A stretch of DNA of 64,000 nucleotides from Rallus limicola (Eukaryota; Chordata; Aves; Gruiformes; Rallidae), in the NCBI GenBank assembly GCA_022605955.1, contig JAKCOZ010000041.1:280001-344000 (forward strand), written 5' to 3'. Position numbers and translations under genes: made by a program. Position 1 is the stretch's first letter. Every line of letters begins with the position of its first letter. Below are positions 48,116-58,070 of the stretch, one piece after another. The notes under the pieces are model-generated. The model saw nothing but the letters and a program-made list of their open reading frames with translations. It made no database searches and had not been told where the DNA came from.

Positions 48116-48120
48116 GTCAT
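48116..48120 (+). repeat. Target-site duplication of solo LTR (left copy)
   Basis: GTCAT, repeated as GTCAT at 48709-48713 on the other side of the LTR. Confidence 0.85.
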
Positions 48121-48708
48121 TGTCGTGGTTTCACCCCAGCTTGGGCCGAGATCCACGCAGCTGCCTGCTCCTTAAAGTAAAAGAGCAGGAGAAAAGGGAA
48201 AAAGGGGAGGGGGGAAACAAGGGAAGGGAAAAGGAAGGGGCAAATAACTCCAAAACCAAGAAACTAAGAGGCCCGTGGGTTGGGATAAGGATAGTTTACT
48301 AAGATAACAGAAAAATAAAATATATACAATGCTAACAGGACTATAGAGCAAAAGAATATGAAACTATTGATACACAATGCAGTTTCTCACCGAACCACAC
48401 AACTCAGGCCGTACCACCCAGAGCCGTCCCGGAACCCGACCGTCCCCCAAGACCCTCGCGTCCCGGCCGCTCGCGTCCCGGAACCGCCCCTTCTTCCTCC
48501 CATCAGCCCCCCTTTATCCTGGGCAGGACGTAATTGGCATGGAATATTCTCTTTGGCCCATCTGGGTCACCTGTCCTGGCATTGACTGTCTGACTGCAAC
48601 TAAAAACATCAGGGTGTTATCAGCACTGTTTTCATTTTAACTCCCAAACACAGCATTCCATCCGCTGCTACAAATGAAATTAACTCTATCCTGACTGAAA
48701 CCAGGACA
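48121..48708 (-). mobile_element. Solo LTR of an avian endogenous retrovirus
   Basis: 588 bp bounded by near-perfect inverted ends (TGTCGTGGTTTCA and TGAAACCAGGACA) and a perfect 5-bp GTCAT duplication. The minus-strand reading (TGTCCTGGTTTCAG...GGATAGAGTTAATTTC, then ATATTCCATGCC, a TATA-like GGATAAAGG and an A/T-rich 3' half) matches the general plan of an LTR family common in bird genomes. No internal region is present, so it is the product of LTR-LTR recombination. A purine-rich tract lies at 48180-48245 and a T/A-rich stretch at 48290-48340. Confidence 0.88.
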
Positions 48709-48713
48709 GTCAT

Positions 48714-49555
48714 CCACACTGTGTTGGTCACAAATCCAAACCACAGCACCTTGCAAGCTATGGTGAGGAAAATCATCTCAGCACCAACCAGTACAGGCAG
48801 GCCCATATTGTGATGCCACCAAGGACATCCCAAACCTCATCCTGATACAAATGAGAGGTCAATGTGGGGGTAGAGGTAGGAGAAGCCAACTGGGTTGGGT
48901 TGTGTCTTGTGAGGTCACCTCATTGCAGGAAGGAGATTTGGCAGGAGCAGGCATCATGAGGTCCCCCAGCACAACAGACATGGAAGCTGCAGGCAGATGA
49001 CCAGGCCCCTGGTGAGGCCCTGCCCTGGGGTGAAGCCACCTGTACACAATGTGGGAAATTGTGGGCCATGGCATGAGAATTGCCAGATGTGATAGAGAAC
49101 CACGTGAGAAGGGAACAGGAGTAGAGGCAGCACTGTGTGTCCTAGCTGGGTCTCACAGGTGGTTGAAGAGCAGAAACATGAGAGACCACACAGATAACTG
49201 ACAGGCAGCATCAGGAATCTGCGTGTCAGTCCAGTCTACAGTGTGTGGAGAGCCATCAGAGAGGACACTGACCTAGGCAATGGTACAGGACCTAGCAAAG
49301 TGTGGTATAGGTACAGCATCCTTGGGATCAGTGAGGGAGAAGTAATTGTTGAAGGTTTTAAACTGGAGGCAAGGCCAGGAAAGAGAAAGGGAGGGATCCA
49401 AGTGGACTGGAGGAAGAATCCTGCGGAAGGGGAGAGCAGAGGGATACAAGGAGCAAGTTGCAGATGGGACAGGGAGCAGCCAGTGCTGGATCAATCACAG
49501 CCTGTGCCTGACCACAGTGGTCTGTCCTGCCTTCTAATTAAACTCTGCTCCTGAC
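48714..49555. other. No gene recognised
   Basis: About 840 bp between the solo LTR and the OR-flanking segment. The part at 48714-48800 (AAACCACAGCACCTTGCAAGC) resembles sequence often seen in bird LTR elements, but I cannot define an element. There is no coding signature. Confidence 0.35.
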
Positions 49556-50110
49556 TGTTTGCTGTGTGATATTCTCATTAGACTGGGTCTGGGCAGTGAA
49601 TACATGTGGGTGCTCTTGTGGCCAGGTCAGGCAGTCAGGCTGGAGGAGGAGAACATCAGGACCTGGAGAGACCCAGGGCTGGGGTGGCCTGGTGAGTAAT
49701 GGCTCCAAGTCTGTGCAGGACACCTGGGCAGGCCCAAAGCCCAGGCCCACACTGGAGGGGCTGTGGCCGTGTCAGTTGTGGTGGGTAAGTGCCACAGGGG
49801 ATGCACAGACCGCTGGTCACCTGCTCACCAGACCAGCCTGAGAGGGGACAGTGCTGGGTCTCTCTGTGTTGTTCATCATTGTTTCTGCTTCTGGGGGTGT
49901 GGTAACTCTAAAGGTGCTGTGCCCAGTTGGACCTGGTCTGTGACTGGTCACCTCTGTCCATCCGTGTTCCCTTGCAGATACCCAGATTTAGCCCTTCCTG
50001 CTGGGGTGAATCCAGCTGGGGCAATCGCTCACCTTGGGCTGGGTCCAGTCCCTGCCAACCACAGAGATCTATCTCCAGGAGGCTGCAGTACACAGCTGAG
50101 ACAGAGCAAA
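49556..50110 (+). repeat. OR-flanking segment, arm 1 of an inverted duplication
   Basis: Positions about 49560-50090 match the reverse complement of about 53195-53560. Shared words include GTGAATACATGTGGG, GGTGGCCTGGTGAGTAATGG versus GGCGGCCTGGTGAGTAATGG, and GTCACCTGCTCACCA. Beyond arm 1 on the right lies the 3' flank of the OR pseudogene; beyond arm 2 on the right lies the 3' flank of the intact OR gene. The arm is therefore inverted relative to the OR in one of the two loci. Confidence 0.75.
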
Positions 50111-50243
50111 GTCATTCCCTAGAAGAGGTCAGATAAATCTAAACATTTATTTAGGAACATAACAGACACAAAGAAAGAATACCACCCAACAGAAAACAGT
50201 GATGATAAAGAAATCAACCAACCTCTACTGGATACCCTGGGAG

Positions 50244-50665
50244 TCACTTCTCAAGAGACATGTGACCTTTGAAACAGCTGAGAAACACCCACTGAACATC
50301 TTCCCTCAGGGCTTTCTTGAGCTCTTGGTTCCTCATGCTGTAGATGAGGGGGTTCACTGCTGGCGGTACCACTGCGTACAAAACAGCCACCACCAAGTCC
50401 AGGGATGGGGAGGAGATGGAGGGAGGCTTAAAATAAGCAGTTATGCTGTGCTGAGAAACAGGGAGACCACAGCAAGGTGAGGGAGGCAGGTGGAAAAGAC
50501 TTTGTGCTGTCCCTGCTGCGAGGGGATCCTCAGCACAGCCCTGAAGATCTGCACATAGGACACCACAAGGAACACAAAACAGCCAAGTGCTAAAGTGAAA
50601 CCAAACACAAGAATCCCAAATTCCCTGAGGTAGGAGTCTGAGGACAGGGAGCAGAGACATCTACG
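50244..50665 (-). pseudogene. Olfactory receptor pseudogene, OR14-like, 3' half
   Basis: The minus strand encodes the second half of an OR: SDSYLREFG (extracellular loop 2), VSYVQIFRAVLRIPS (TM5 end and loop 3), FSTCLPHLAVVSLF (TM6) and, after a one-base frameshift near 50440, SLDLVVAVLYAVVPP and NPLIYSMRNQELKKAL (TM7 and start of the tail). TM1-TM4, with the GN, PMYFFL and DRY motifs, are absent. Sequence upstream is unrelated and leads into an LTR-like element at about 50775, so an insertion or deletion removed the 5' half. Wording is very close to the intact OR at 53695-54669, so the two are paralogues from a local duplication. Confidence 0.92.
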
Positions 50666-50774
50666 CCCTGTGCAGAGATTGATCCACGCCTCAGCAGGTT
50701 GGCCAGGGGACTTGTGACTCTGCAGGGAGCCAGGCCGGGGGAGCCCGGGCCCAAGTGTCAGCACCCATGTAAGG

Positions 50775-51478
50775 GAGTCCTGCTGAGAGGCCTGTGGTGA
50801 GGAGGTTACTCCCCGATGGAGAGGACCTCAGGCTGCAGAAGTTCCTGGATACGACTCTGGTGTGGGTGGGACCCCACGGCGCTGCAGGGGAATGCCCCCC
50901 CAGCTGAGACAGAAGACAGCTCGGGAGGAAGGGACTTCAAACCCCCACTCCCCATTCCCTGCCCCTCCCTGTGCTGCCATGGGGGGAAGAAGGGAGCAAA
51001 TTGATGATTAAAGTCCAGTGTGTGAAGAGGTGAGGGGTGGGGGGAAGTAGAAGTGTGAAGATCTGGGGAAGGAAAGCAGCTTGTGAGGAAGCACCGGAAC
51101 CCCACTGCCCATTCCCTGCCCCTCCCCACACCATGTTGGGGGGTAAGAAGGGAGTAAAATCATGATGGAGTTTGAGTTTGCTAAGAAGGGGAGGGGTGAG
51201 GGGAAGGCGCTGTAAGACCTGGCCGCTTCTCACTCTCATCTCGTTCCGGTTCCCTGGGTGTATCAGTCGTAGTTGGAATAAATCTCTTCTCTTTCCTTTA
51301 TTCTGTGCCGAGTCTGTTTTGCCCACTGCACTAATTGCAGAGTGATCCCTCTGGCCTTAGCTCAGGGCCTGACCCTCCAAAAACATATTTTCTCCCCTTT
51401 TCATCTGAAAGGGGAATGAGCGAGCAGCTTGGTGGGCATTTGGCCTCTGGCCAGGGCCAAACCCACCACACCAGGGGA
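50775..51478 (-). mobile_element. LTR-like element next to the OR pseudogene
   Basis: The minus strand starts TGTGGTGGGTTTGGCCCTGG, the same start as the 139-bp insertion at 44320-44458, and continues through GGGCAAAACAGACTCGG, a GAATAAAGG stretch and a G/C-rich part. Two diverged ~120-bp tandem copies lie at about 50940-51150 (GAGGGGCAGGGAATGG in each). The TGTGG start and general plan fit an avian retroviral LTR. The far end is not defined and I find no target duplication. Confidence 0.6.
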
Positions 51479-51855
51479 ACTGGTAAGTGACCTGCAATGG
51501 TTGGCTCACTCCTGTAGTCACACAGTGTGGTCAGTTCTGGGGAGCTGGGCCTGTTCTGTCCCCTGCCAAGCACTTGTGCACTCCCAGGGGCCTCATTTCT
51601 GGAGCAGAATTAGACAAAAGCCCTTGATGCTGTGCAAGCCCTGCTCAGCAAAAAGCACACACGTTTAGTTAGACTTTATTGCTTACAAATCCAACCCACA
51701 GAGCTATGGGGGTCACCAACATGAGAATTAATTCCAACACCTGTTCCCAGGGTAGCAGATTTTCCCAGTGTCCTGTGGGAATCTGTCCAGGAGGAACTTG
51801 CACCCATTATTCCTCAGCTATTCCATGTGACTCCTTCTAAAACCAGGAGTCTCCC
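51479..51855. other. No gene recognised
   Basis: About 375 bp between an LTR-like element and a CR1 fragment. No domain or named repeat seen. Confidence 0.4.
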
Positions 51856-52436
51856 CCTTCTTTGTAGACAGCCTACAAGAACTGGGACCTGTTGATGAGG
51901 TCTCCCCTAAGCCTTTTTTTGTGAGGGCTGAACAAAACCAGCTCCCTCATCCTTTCCTCATACAGCAGGCTGCCCAGGCCTTGGGTCATCTCTGTGGCCC
52001 TCCTCTGGCCCTTCTCCAGCCTGGCCATCACTTCTTTATTTAGAGCAGCCACCAAAACTGCACCCAGTATTCCAAGCGTGGCCTGACAAGTGCTGAGTAG
52101 AGTGGGACAGCGACTTCTTTATGTCTGCTGGTGATCCCCATGCTGAGGCCCCTTGGAGCTGTTTGCTGCAGCAGCGCTCTGATTATTCCTAGTGAGCTGC
52201 TTGTTCACAAGAGCCTCCAGATCCCTTTACCCAGCACTGTTCTGCAGCCAGGTGGATCCCATTTAGAGCTGCAGTCCCAGATTAAACTTTCCCACCTCCT
52301 AGACCCTACCCTTCCAGCCTATCCAAGTCTTCCTGACAGGTGGCAATCCCTTCCCAAGTGTCTACTTTCCCTGCTGAGTTTGGTACAACCCTCAAACTTC
52401 ATCAGGGTTAACTTCATCAGGGTTAACTTTTGGTAA
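51856..52436 (-). mobile_element. CR1 fragment, antisense, old
   Basis: The minus strand encodes LEKGQRRATEMTQGLGSLLYEERMRELVLFS, a conserved CR1 C-terminal passage (compare the copies at 46300 and 52640). Upstream on the minus strand is the CR1 part that ends in short loops of Leu/Lys-rich sequence. Divergence is high, with stops. A direct repeat CTTCATCAGGGTTAA occurs twice at 52398-52428 near its 5' end, where it abuts the plus-strand CR1. Confidence 0.75.
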
Positions 52437-53047
52437 ACTCCTTGCTAAGAGGGGCAATGGCATCCTGGGGTGTATTAGAAGGGGGGTGGTTAGTAGGTCA
52501 AGAGAGGTCCTTCTCCCGCTCTCCTCTGCCATGGTGAGACAGCACCTGGAATGTTGGGTCCAGTTCTGGCCCACTCCATTCAATAAGGACATAGGACTCC
52601 TTCAAAGAGTCCAGCACAGGGCCAGCAAGAGGGTTAAGGCAATGGATCACCTTCCTTATGAGGAAAGGCTGAGGGAGCTGGGCCTCTTGAGCTTGGAGAA
52701 GAGGAGACTGAGGGGTGACCTTATTCCTGTTTACAAATATATCAAGGCTGAGAGTCAGGAGGATGGAGCCAGGCTCTTCTCAGTGAGGGCCAGTGATATG
52801 ACAATGGGCAACAGGTGCCAGCTGGACCAGAGGAAATCTCATGTGAATGTAAGGAAAAACTTTTTCACTGTGATGGGTGACAGAGCACTGAAGCAGACTG
52901 CCCAGAGAGTTTCTGGAGTCTCCTTCTCTGGAGACATTCAAACCCACCAGGATGCTTTTGATCCTGCTTTTTGCAGAGGGGTTGGACTAGATGATCTTTC
53001 AAGGTGCCTTCACACTCCTAACCTTCTGTGGTTCTGTGATTCTGTGG
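52437..53047 (+). mobile_element. CR1 3' fragment, sense
   Basis: The open frame from 52486 translates to [44 protein letters not shown] and SVRASDMTMGNRCQLDQRK, the conserved CR1 C-terminal region. A 3' UTR with GAGGGGTTGGACTAGATGATC follows and ends in GGTTCTGTGATTCTGTGG at 53028-53047. The 5' end is truncated. It lies head-to-head with the antisense CR1 on its left. Confidence 0.92.
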
Positions 53048-53194
53048 CATTCCTTCCTTCATCTGTTGCAAAATCTCCATTATCTTCAGAGGCACTGGTG
53101 TGTGGTGAGAGGGAAGGTGGCGAGTGGTAACTGCAGCACATACCCAGGGCTGTCTCACATATGAGTGCCAAGAACAACCCCCCAAAGGGGAAGC

Positions 53195-53560
53195 TGGAGC
53201 TGCCTGAAGATATCTGTAGTTGTCAGGGACTGGACCCACACCAAGGTGAGCAACTGCACCAGTCCCCTCTCAGGCTGGTTGGTGAGCAGGTGACCAGTGG
53301 TCAGTGCATCCCCTGCAGCACCTACCCACCACAACAGCCACATCCCTCCAGTGTGGGCCTGGGCTTTGGGTCTGCCCAGGCGACCTGCACAGACCTGGGG
53401 CCATTACTCACCAGGCCGCCACAGCTCTGGGTCTCTCCAGATCCTGCTCTCCACCTCCTCCAGCCTGCCCCTCTTGACCTGGCCACCAAAGCTCCCACAT
53501 GTATTCACCCCCCAACCGACACTAATAGTCAGGAACAGATTCTAATAAGAATGCAGGAGA
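53195..53560 (-). repeat. OR-flanking segment, arm 2 of an inverted duplication
   Basis: Reverse complement of much of 49560-50090, with many substitutions and small indels. It lies between the CR1 at 52437-53047 and the 3' flank of the intact OR. The 3' flanks themselves (53560-53695 and 50105-50244) are similar in the same orientation, both containing AACATTTATTTAG, so only the arm is inverted. Confidence 0.75.
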
Positions 53561-53694
53561 GACCATTCATTCCTCAGAAGAAGTTGGATGAATCTCAACA
53601 TTTATTTAGCATCATAAGAGACACATTTGGCATCATAAAAACCACCTAAAGGACAACTTTGATGATAACAATAAAGAAACAGCGTAAAGGCCTT

Positions 53695-54669
53695 CTATTG
53701 GAGACCCTGGCAGTTACCTGTGAAGACAGGTTTATAAAGTCTGAGAAACATACGTGAAATCACTTTCCTAATGGCCTTCTTCAGTTCCTGGTTCCTCATG
53801 CTGTAGATGAGAGGGTTCACTGCTGGGGGTACCACTGCATATAAAACAGCCACCACCAGGTCAAGGAATGGAGAAGAGGTGGAATTTGGCTTTAGATGAG
53901 CAAAAATGACAGTACAGATAAACAGGCCAACAACAGCCAGGTGAGGGAAACAGGTAAAAAAGGCTTTGTGCCGTCCCTGTCCAGAGGGCATCCTCAGCAC
54001 AGCCTTGAAAATCTGCACATAGGACAGCACAATGAACACAAAACACACAAAGGAACAACAGGCATGAACCATAATAAGACCAAGCTCCTTGAGGTAGGCA
54101 TCTGAGCAGGAGAGCTTGAGGATCTGGGGGATTTCACAGAAGAACTGATCCACAGCATTGCCCTTGCAGAGAGGAACTGAAAATGTATTGGCTGTGTGCA
54201 GCACAGCACTGAGAAACCCACTGGCCCAGGCAGCTGCTGCCATGTGGACACAAGCTCTGCTGCCCAGGAGGGTCCCGTAGTGCAGGGGGTGGCAGATGGC
54301 AACGTAGCAGTCGTAGGACATGATGGTGAGGAGAGAATATTCTGCTGAGATCAGAAAGTAAAGGAAAAAGACTTGAGAAGCACATCCTGTGTTGGAGATG
54401 GCCCTGGTGTCCCACAGGGAATTGGCCATGGATTTGGGAACAGTGGTGGAGATGGATCCCAGCTCAAGGAGGGAGAGGTTGAGGAGGAAGAAGTACATGG
54501 GGGTGTGGAGGCGCTGGTCACAGGCTATGGTGAGGATGATGAGGCCATTGCCCAGCAGAGCAGCCAGGTAGATGCCCAGGAAGAGGCAGAAGTGCAGGAT
54601 CTGCAGCTCCTGTGTGTCTGCAAAGGCCAGGAGGAGGAACTGGCTGATGGAGCTGCTGCTGTTGGACAT
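53695..54669 (-). CDS. Olfactory receptor, OR14-like (gamma-c type)
   Basis: Full-length, 324-codon, single-exon class A GPCR for odorant detection at the sensory-neuron membrane. Visible in order: Asn-glycosylation site NSS near residue 3; TM1 with LLGNGL (39-43); PMYFFL (57-62); TM3 Cys96; MSYDCYVAIC (117-126); TM5 with SYVQIFKAVL; HKAFFTCFPHLAVV (234-247), the TM6 signature; and PPAVNPLIYSMRN (281-293) in TM7. The oddity is Cys121 where receptors have the Arg of DRY (codon TGC at 54309-54307; CGC to TGC is a CpG-type change). Starts upstream in frame exist at 54753 and 54681. I chose 54669 because MSNSSSSISQFLL is the usual OR14 start and gives the normal length. The tail ends ...GNCQGLQ and is slightly long. 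Bird OR14-type receptors form large, recently duplicated clusters, often near chromosome ends. The gene is open throughout; function depends on the DRY change. Confidence 0.93.
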   Translation of the reverse strand: MSNSSSSISQFLLLAFADTQELQILHFCLFLGIYLAALLGNGLIILTIACDQRLHTPMYFFLLNLSLLELGSISTTVPKSMANSLWDTRAISNTGCASQVFFLYFLISAEYSLLTIMSYDCYVAICHPLHYGTLLGSRACVHMAAAAWASGFLSAVLHTANTFSVPLCKGNAVDQFFCEIPQILKLSCSDAYLKELGLIMVHACCSFVCFVFIVLSYVQIFKAVLRMPSGQGRHKAFFTCFPHLAVVGLFICTVIFAHLKPNSTSSPFLDLVVAVLYAVVPPAVNPLIYSMRNQELKKAIRKVISRMFLRLYKPVFTGNCQGLQ

Positions 54670-54753
54670 CTGCTGTTTCATGGCATGGTATCTGGATAAA
54701 AAAAAGGAAGGCACAGGGAAAATTAGGACAGGCTCTGAGCAAAGCCACACCAC

Positions 54754-55355
54754 TTTTTACAGAAATAGCCCCAACTGAAATGCATTTTCTTTGTCTGGTT
54801 TGTGCTGGCTGAGTGAGTTGTGAGGAGCTGAGGAGGCAGCTTTGCTCAGCTGCCGTGGGTATGTGGAGCTGGTCTGTGACACCTCCCGTGTTCACAACTG
54901 ATTCCAGATATGGTCAGCCTTTAAGGAGAAGTTCTGTCTCTGCACTCAGGACTCAGAAGAGTGCGGGCTGCAGACGAGAGGCTGAGCACGTCCTTGAAAG
55001 GATTTTGTCTGTGGTTTCTATTTGCCACCATCACACCTGGTGAGGGTTTCTTTGAGGGGCAGGAATCCTCATTTTATGATGTAATATGGGAAGAGTCCTG
55101 AGACAGGACAGCCAGAAGGGCTCAGTTCTTGACAGCTTAGCACAGAGTGAGGAGAGCTTCAGTGTCCATTGTTCTGTCACCCAGCTTCCCCATGCTCATG
55201 CTTGTGCTGCCTTGAAGATGTCTTCAGACACAGACCCCCCCCATCCCACATTTCAGGGCTCAGCCCTGCCCTACAGACACCTCCTGACATCACAGCACCA
55301 CCCAGGAGCAGCTCTGTGAGCAAAGGTTTTAATGGGGAGAGCAGATAATCAGAGT
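54754..55355. other. Upstream region of the OR gene; no gene seen
   Basis: About 600 bp 5' of the OR on its strand. Vertebrate OR genes commonly have an untranslated 5' exon in such a place, but I cannot point to one. No recognisable repeat. Confidence 0.35.
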
Positions 55356-55357
55356 CA

Positions 55358-55510
55358 TAGAATCAGGAGTTAAACTTGATTATCCTTAAGGGTCCCTTCC
55401 CACCCAGGATATTCTATGATTCTATGATCATAGAATCTGTTAGGTTGGAAGGGACCTTAAAGACCATCTAGTCCAACCCCCCTACAGTAAGCAGGGACAT
55501 CTTTAACTAG
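55358..55510. mobile_element. Two CR1 3' ends, tail-to-tail
   Basis: 55358-55425 reads as a sense CR1 3' end (AAGGGTCCCTTCCCACCC then ATTCTATGATTCTATG). 55426-55510 reads as an antisense CR1 starting from its 3' end (CATAGAATC then GTTGGAAGGGACC and GACCATCTAGTCCAACC). The two meet at ATGATCATAG, forming a short palindrome. Both are truncated stubs. Confidence 0.85.
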
Positions 55511-56755
55511 ATCAGCACCCTCTGAACAGCAGAAGGACCCTGCCCTGCCCTTCCAGGTGGTCACTCCTTCCAGCCACAGCTTCTCCCTGCAGCGCTGTGA
55601 AGAGCTCCCCGGGCAGGCTGAGCATTGACCCTGGAAGGCAGCAGAGCCCCTGACAGGGCACACTGCACCTGGGACTCAGGGACCCTGCTCTGCAGGACAG
55701 CCCTGAGCACCCCTGGCTGCTCCCCTGGATTCACAGAAGTTCCCTCTGGACCTGGAGTCCACCTCCCCGATCCTGTGAGCTGCTGGCTCTGCCAGCCTGG
55801 GGGGATGCCTCCAGGAGCAGCATCTGCATTGCTCTGAACCCAGAGACTTACCGTGTCAAGGGCTGTGAAGGCTTCTCCTTCAGCAAGCTCTTCTCCCACT
55901 CCTGACTGCCTTGAGCCTCTCTCTGCCTCCCTGTTCTCCCCTGGGTGCCTGCAGCAGAGCCCTCAGCCCTGCGGTGACCTGCAGAGGAGCTGCTCCTGGG
56001 CAGAGCTGTCTCTGTGCAGCACAGCCTGCTTGCCATGAGCTCCCTTCTTCCCAGGAGATCAGCAGCAGAGGACCAGCCAGGGACAGGTGATGACCCCTCT
56101 GGGGAGTTGGAAGCTGACTTCATGAACTTCAGGCCCTGAGAGGATGCTGATGAAACATCTCAGGGAGTCAAAGTCAGGTACAAACTCCAAAGTTTCCTGG
56201 ATTCTTAATGGGTCCCCCTGAGGCCATTACTGACAGAGCAACGCTGGGAGACAGAGCAGGAAACTGGAGGCAGCAGTGACAGGTAGGAAAAGGGAGAATC
56301 AGGGCAGCTCTGATGCTGAGGATCCTTGTTGTGTTTGATTAAGGCAGAGGGCCAAGCCCTGATCCCCAGCCCCTGAGAGGGGAGGTCCTGTCCCTCATCC
56401 ATCCCTGTGGAATAATTGCTGGAGGTCACAGAAAGAAAACTTCTATCCACATTTGGAGAAAAGGGTGGAGAGGGGCTGGTGTGCCAAGAGTCCATTCCAC
56501 AAAAGTTCTTCAGGAGCTCAGCAGGCAGCATCAGGAGCTTCATGTGCTAACCCTGAGTGAGGAGCACATGGAGAGTGGAGCAGAGTGGAGACGCCGTGGC
56601 CAGGCGCTGTGATGGGAGGGAACCTGGTGGACTGTGGTTCCAGGAGGCTGCATTGTTTCTGTTGAGAAGTGAGATTTGTCCAACCCTGGCATAGTGGCCT
56701 CTGAGAGGTTTAAATGTTGCCCTAAATTAATCCCTCTCCCTGTCCCATTGCCAGT
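55511..56755. other. No gene recognised; OR-upstream-like sequence
   Basis: The segment 56185-56400 is similar to 41960-42490 (see that entry). No coding signature; the open frames on both strands are short and show no domain. Confidence 0.4.
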
Positions 56756-56925
56756 AGGACAGCACAGCAGTGACAGGCAGGGATCAGGCTCCAGAGCTGG
56801 GTGCGGGTTGGGTCTCACCAGAGCAGAGCAGAGGGTGAGAATCAGCTCTCTCCATCTGCTGGCTTTTGATGCAACGCAGGATGTGACTGGCCTTCTGAGC
56901 TGCAAGTGCAGGTAAGGGAAAAAAT
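56756..56925 (-). mobile_element. CR1 fragment, antisense
   Basis: The minus strand encodes QKASHILRCIKSQQMERADSH and similar, matching the CR1 passage [22 protein letters not shown] seen at 46100. It is short and diverged. Confidence 0.7.
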
Positions 56926-56994
56926 AAAGAGAAACAAATAAACAAACCCCCAAACCAAACAAGGCAAAACCATAACATCAAACCACCAAACCCT

Positions 56995-57470
56995 GATGGG
57001 GACCAGGGGATCCTTCCTGGTGGAACCCTTGGTAAGAGTGCAGCTAGGGACAGGAAAGAAAGCTGTAGAATTTCCAGAAGAAGATGGTCAAGGGATAGAG
57101 GGCCCAATTATCAGCTTTTTACAGCATGGACTGTCAGTGGAATGTAAATCAGAGTGTAACACCCGCATCGTACCGGCAAAGAAGCCGGACGGGACTTACT
57201 GAGTGGGACAGGGTTTAAGGGGAGTAAACAAGATTGTGAAGATTTGCACCCTGTGCTGGCCCATCCTGCACCTCACTGACTACGCTGAGAAATAACCAAG
57301 TGTGGGTGACAGTGCTGGATTTGAGAGCTGCCTTTGTTTGTCTGCCTTTAGCCAAAGAAGGGGAGAGTCCTACCGCTGGCAGGTGTTGCAGTTCCCTTGT
57401 CCCAAAGATGAATTTAGCCAGGGTTGGAAGGGCAGGATGCTGTGTGGGGGATATGAATGCACCCCAATAT
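56995..57470 (+). pseudogene. pol: Third retroviral pol fragment (ERV-C), RT fingers/palm
   Basis: The open frame to 57202 ends ISFLQHGLSVECKSECN and then KKPDGTY with a TGA where Arg is expected. In shifted frames the sequence continues with VNKIV, a stop, and then a diverged form of the LDLKDAFF-type palm motif near 57315-57345. This is the same RT region as 46720-46875 of ERV-B, in the opposite orientation. Heavy decay; nothing recognisable after about 57470. Confidence 0.7.
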
Positions 57471-57714
57471 GGTTAAAAGCAATCACTCCAATTTATTCAG
57501 GCAAGCTGAATAAAGGAATTGGCCTGAGAGAAGAGGGAGCAAGAGAAACCCTGCATAGATTGCAATGCCGGCACTTTGGCCAGCATCTCCCGGGGAGGAA
57601 GCATTGTCACTGGACCTTGGCCCTAAACTCTGTGCCACCTTCTGCTCTTCAAACCAGGCGGGGACAGTGTTACCGCCCTGGGAGCTGGTGAAAGTGGTGG
57701 TATGCCATCGTCCA
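57471..57714. other. Unassigned between pol fragment and CR1
   Basis: About 240 bp, possibly more of ERV-C but with no motif I can place. Confidence 0.3.
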
Positions 57715-57960
57715 CGGGGGAAATGGCCAGCCCCTCTTCAGTGGCCTGTGGGCACAGGACAAGGGGCAGTGGCTTCGAGTTGGAGCACAGGAAGTTCCTC
57801 ACAGATCTGCAGAGGAACATTTTCACAGTGAGGGTGACAGAGCGCTGGGACAGGCGGCGCAGGGGCTGTGGAGTCTCATCTCTGGAGATACACTGGGTAG
57901 AGCCGTCTGGATTCCTCTCTGCCACCTGTCCTGAGGAACCGGCTTTGGCGGGGGCTTGGA
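57715..57960 (+). mobile_element. CR1 3' fragment
   Basis: GTGGGCACAGGACAAGGGGCAGTGG, CACAGGAAGTTCCTCACA, TTTTCACAGTGAGGGTGACAGAG and the GGAGTCTC...GGAGATAC passage follow the CR1 3' end seen at 46430-46580 in the same order. The terminal repeats are missing. Confidence 0.85.
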
Positions 57961-58070
57961 CTTCACAACTGCAAACTGTCACAAGTAGCTGTGGAACCAA
58001 GCTTTCTGCCCCCTCTGAGTTTGCCTTGACCCATCTGTACCTTTCTTCTTCCTTCCCCACCACCCTCCAG

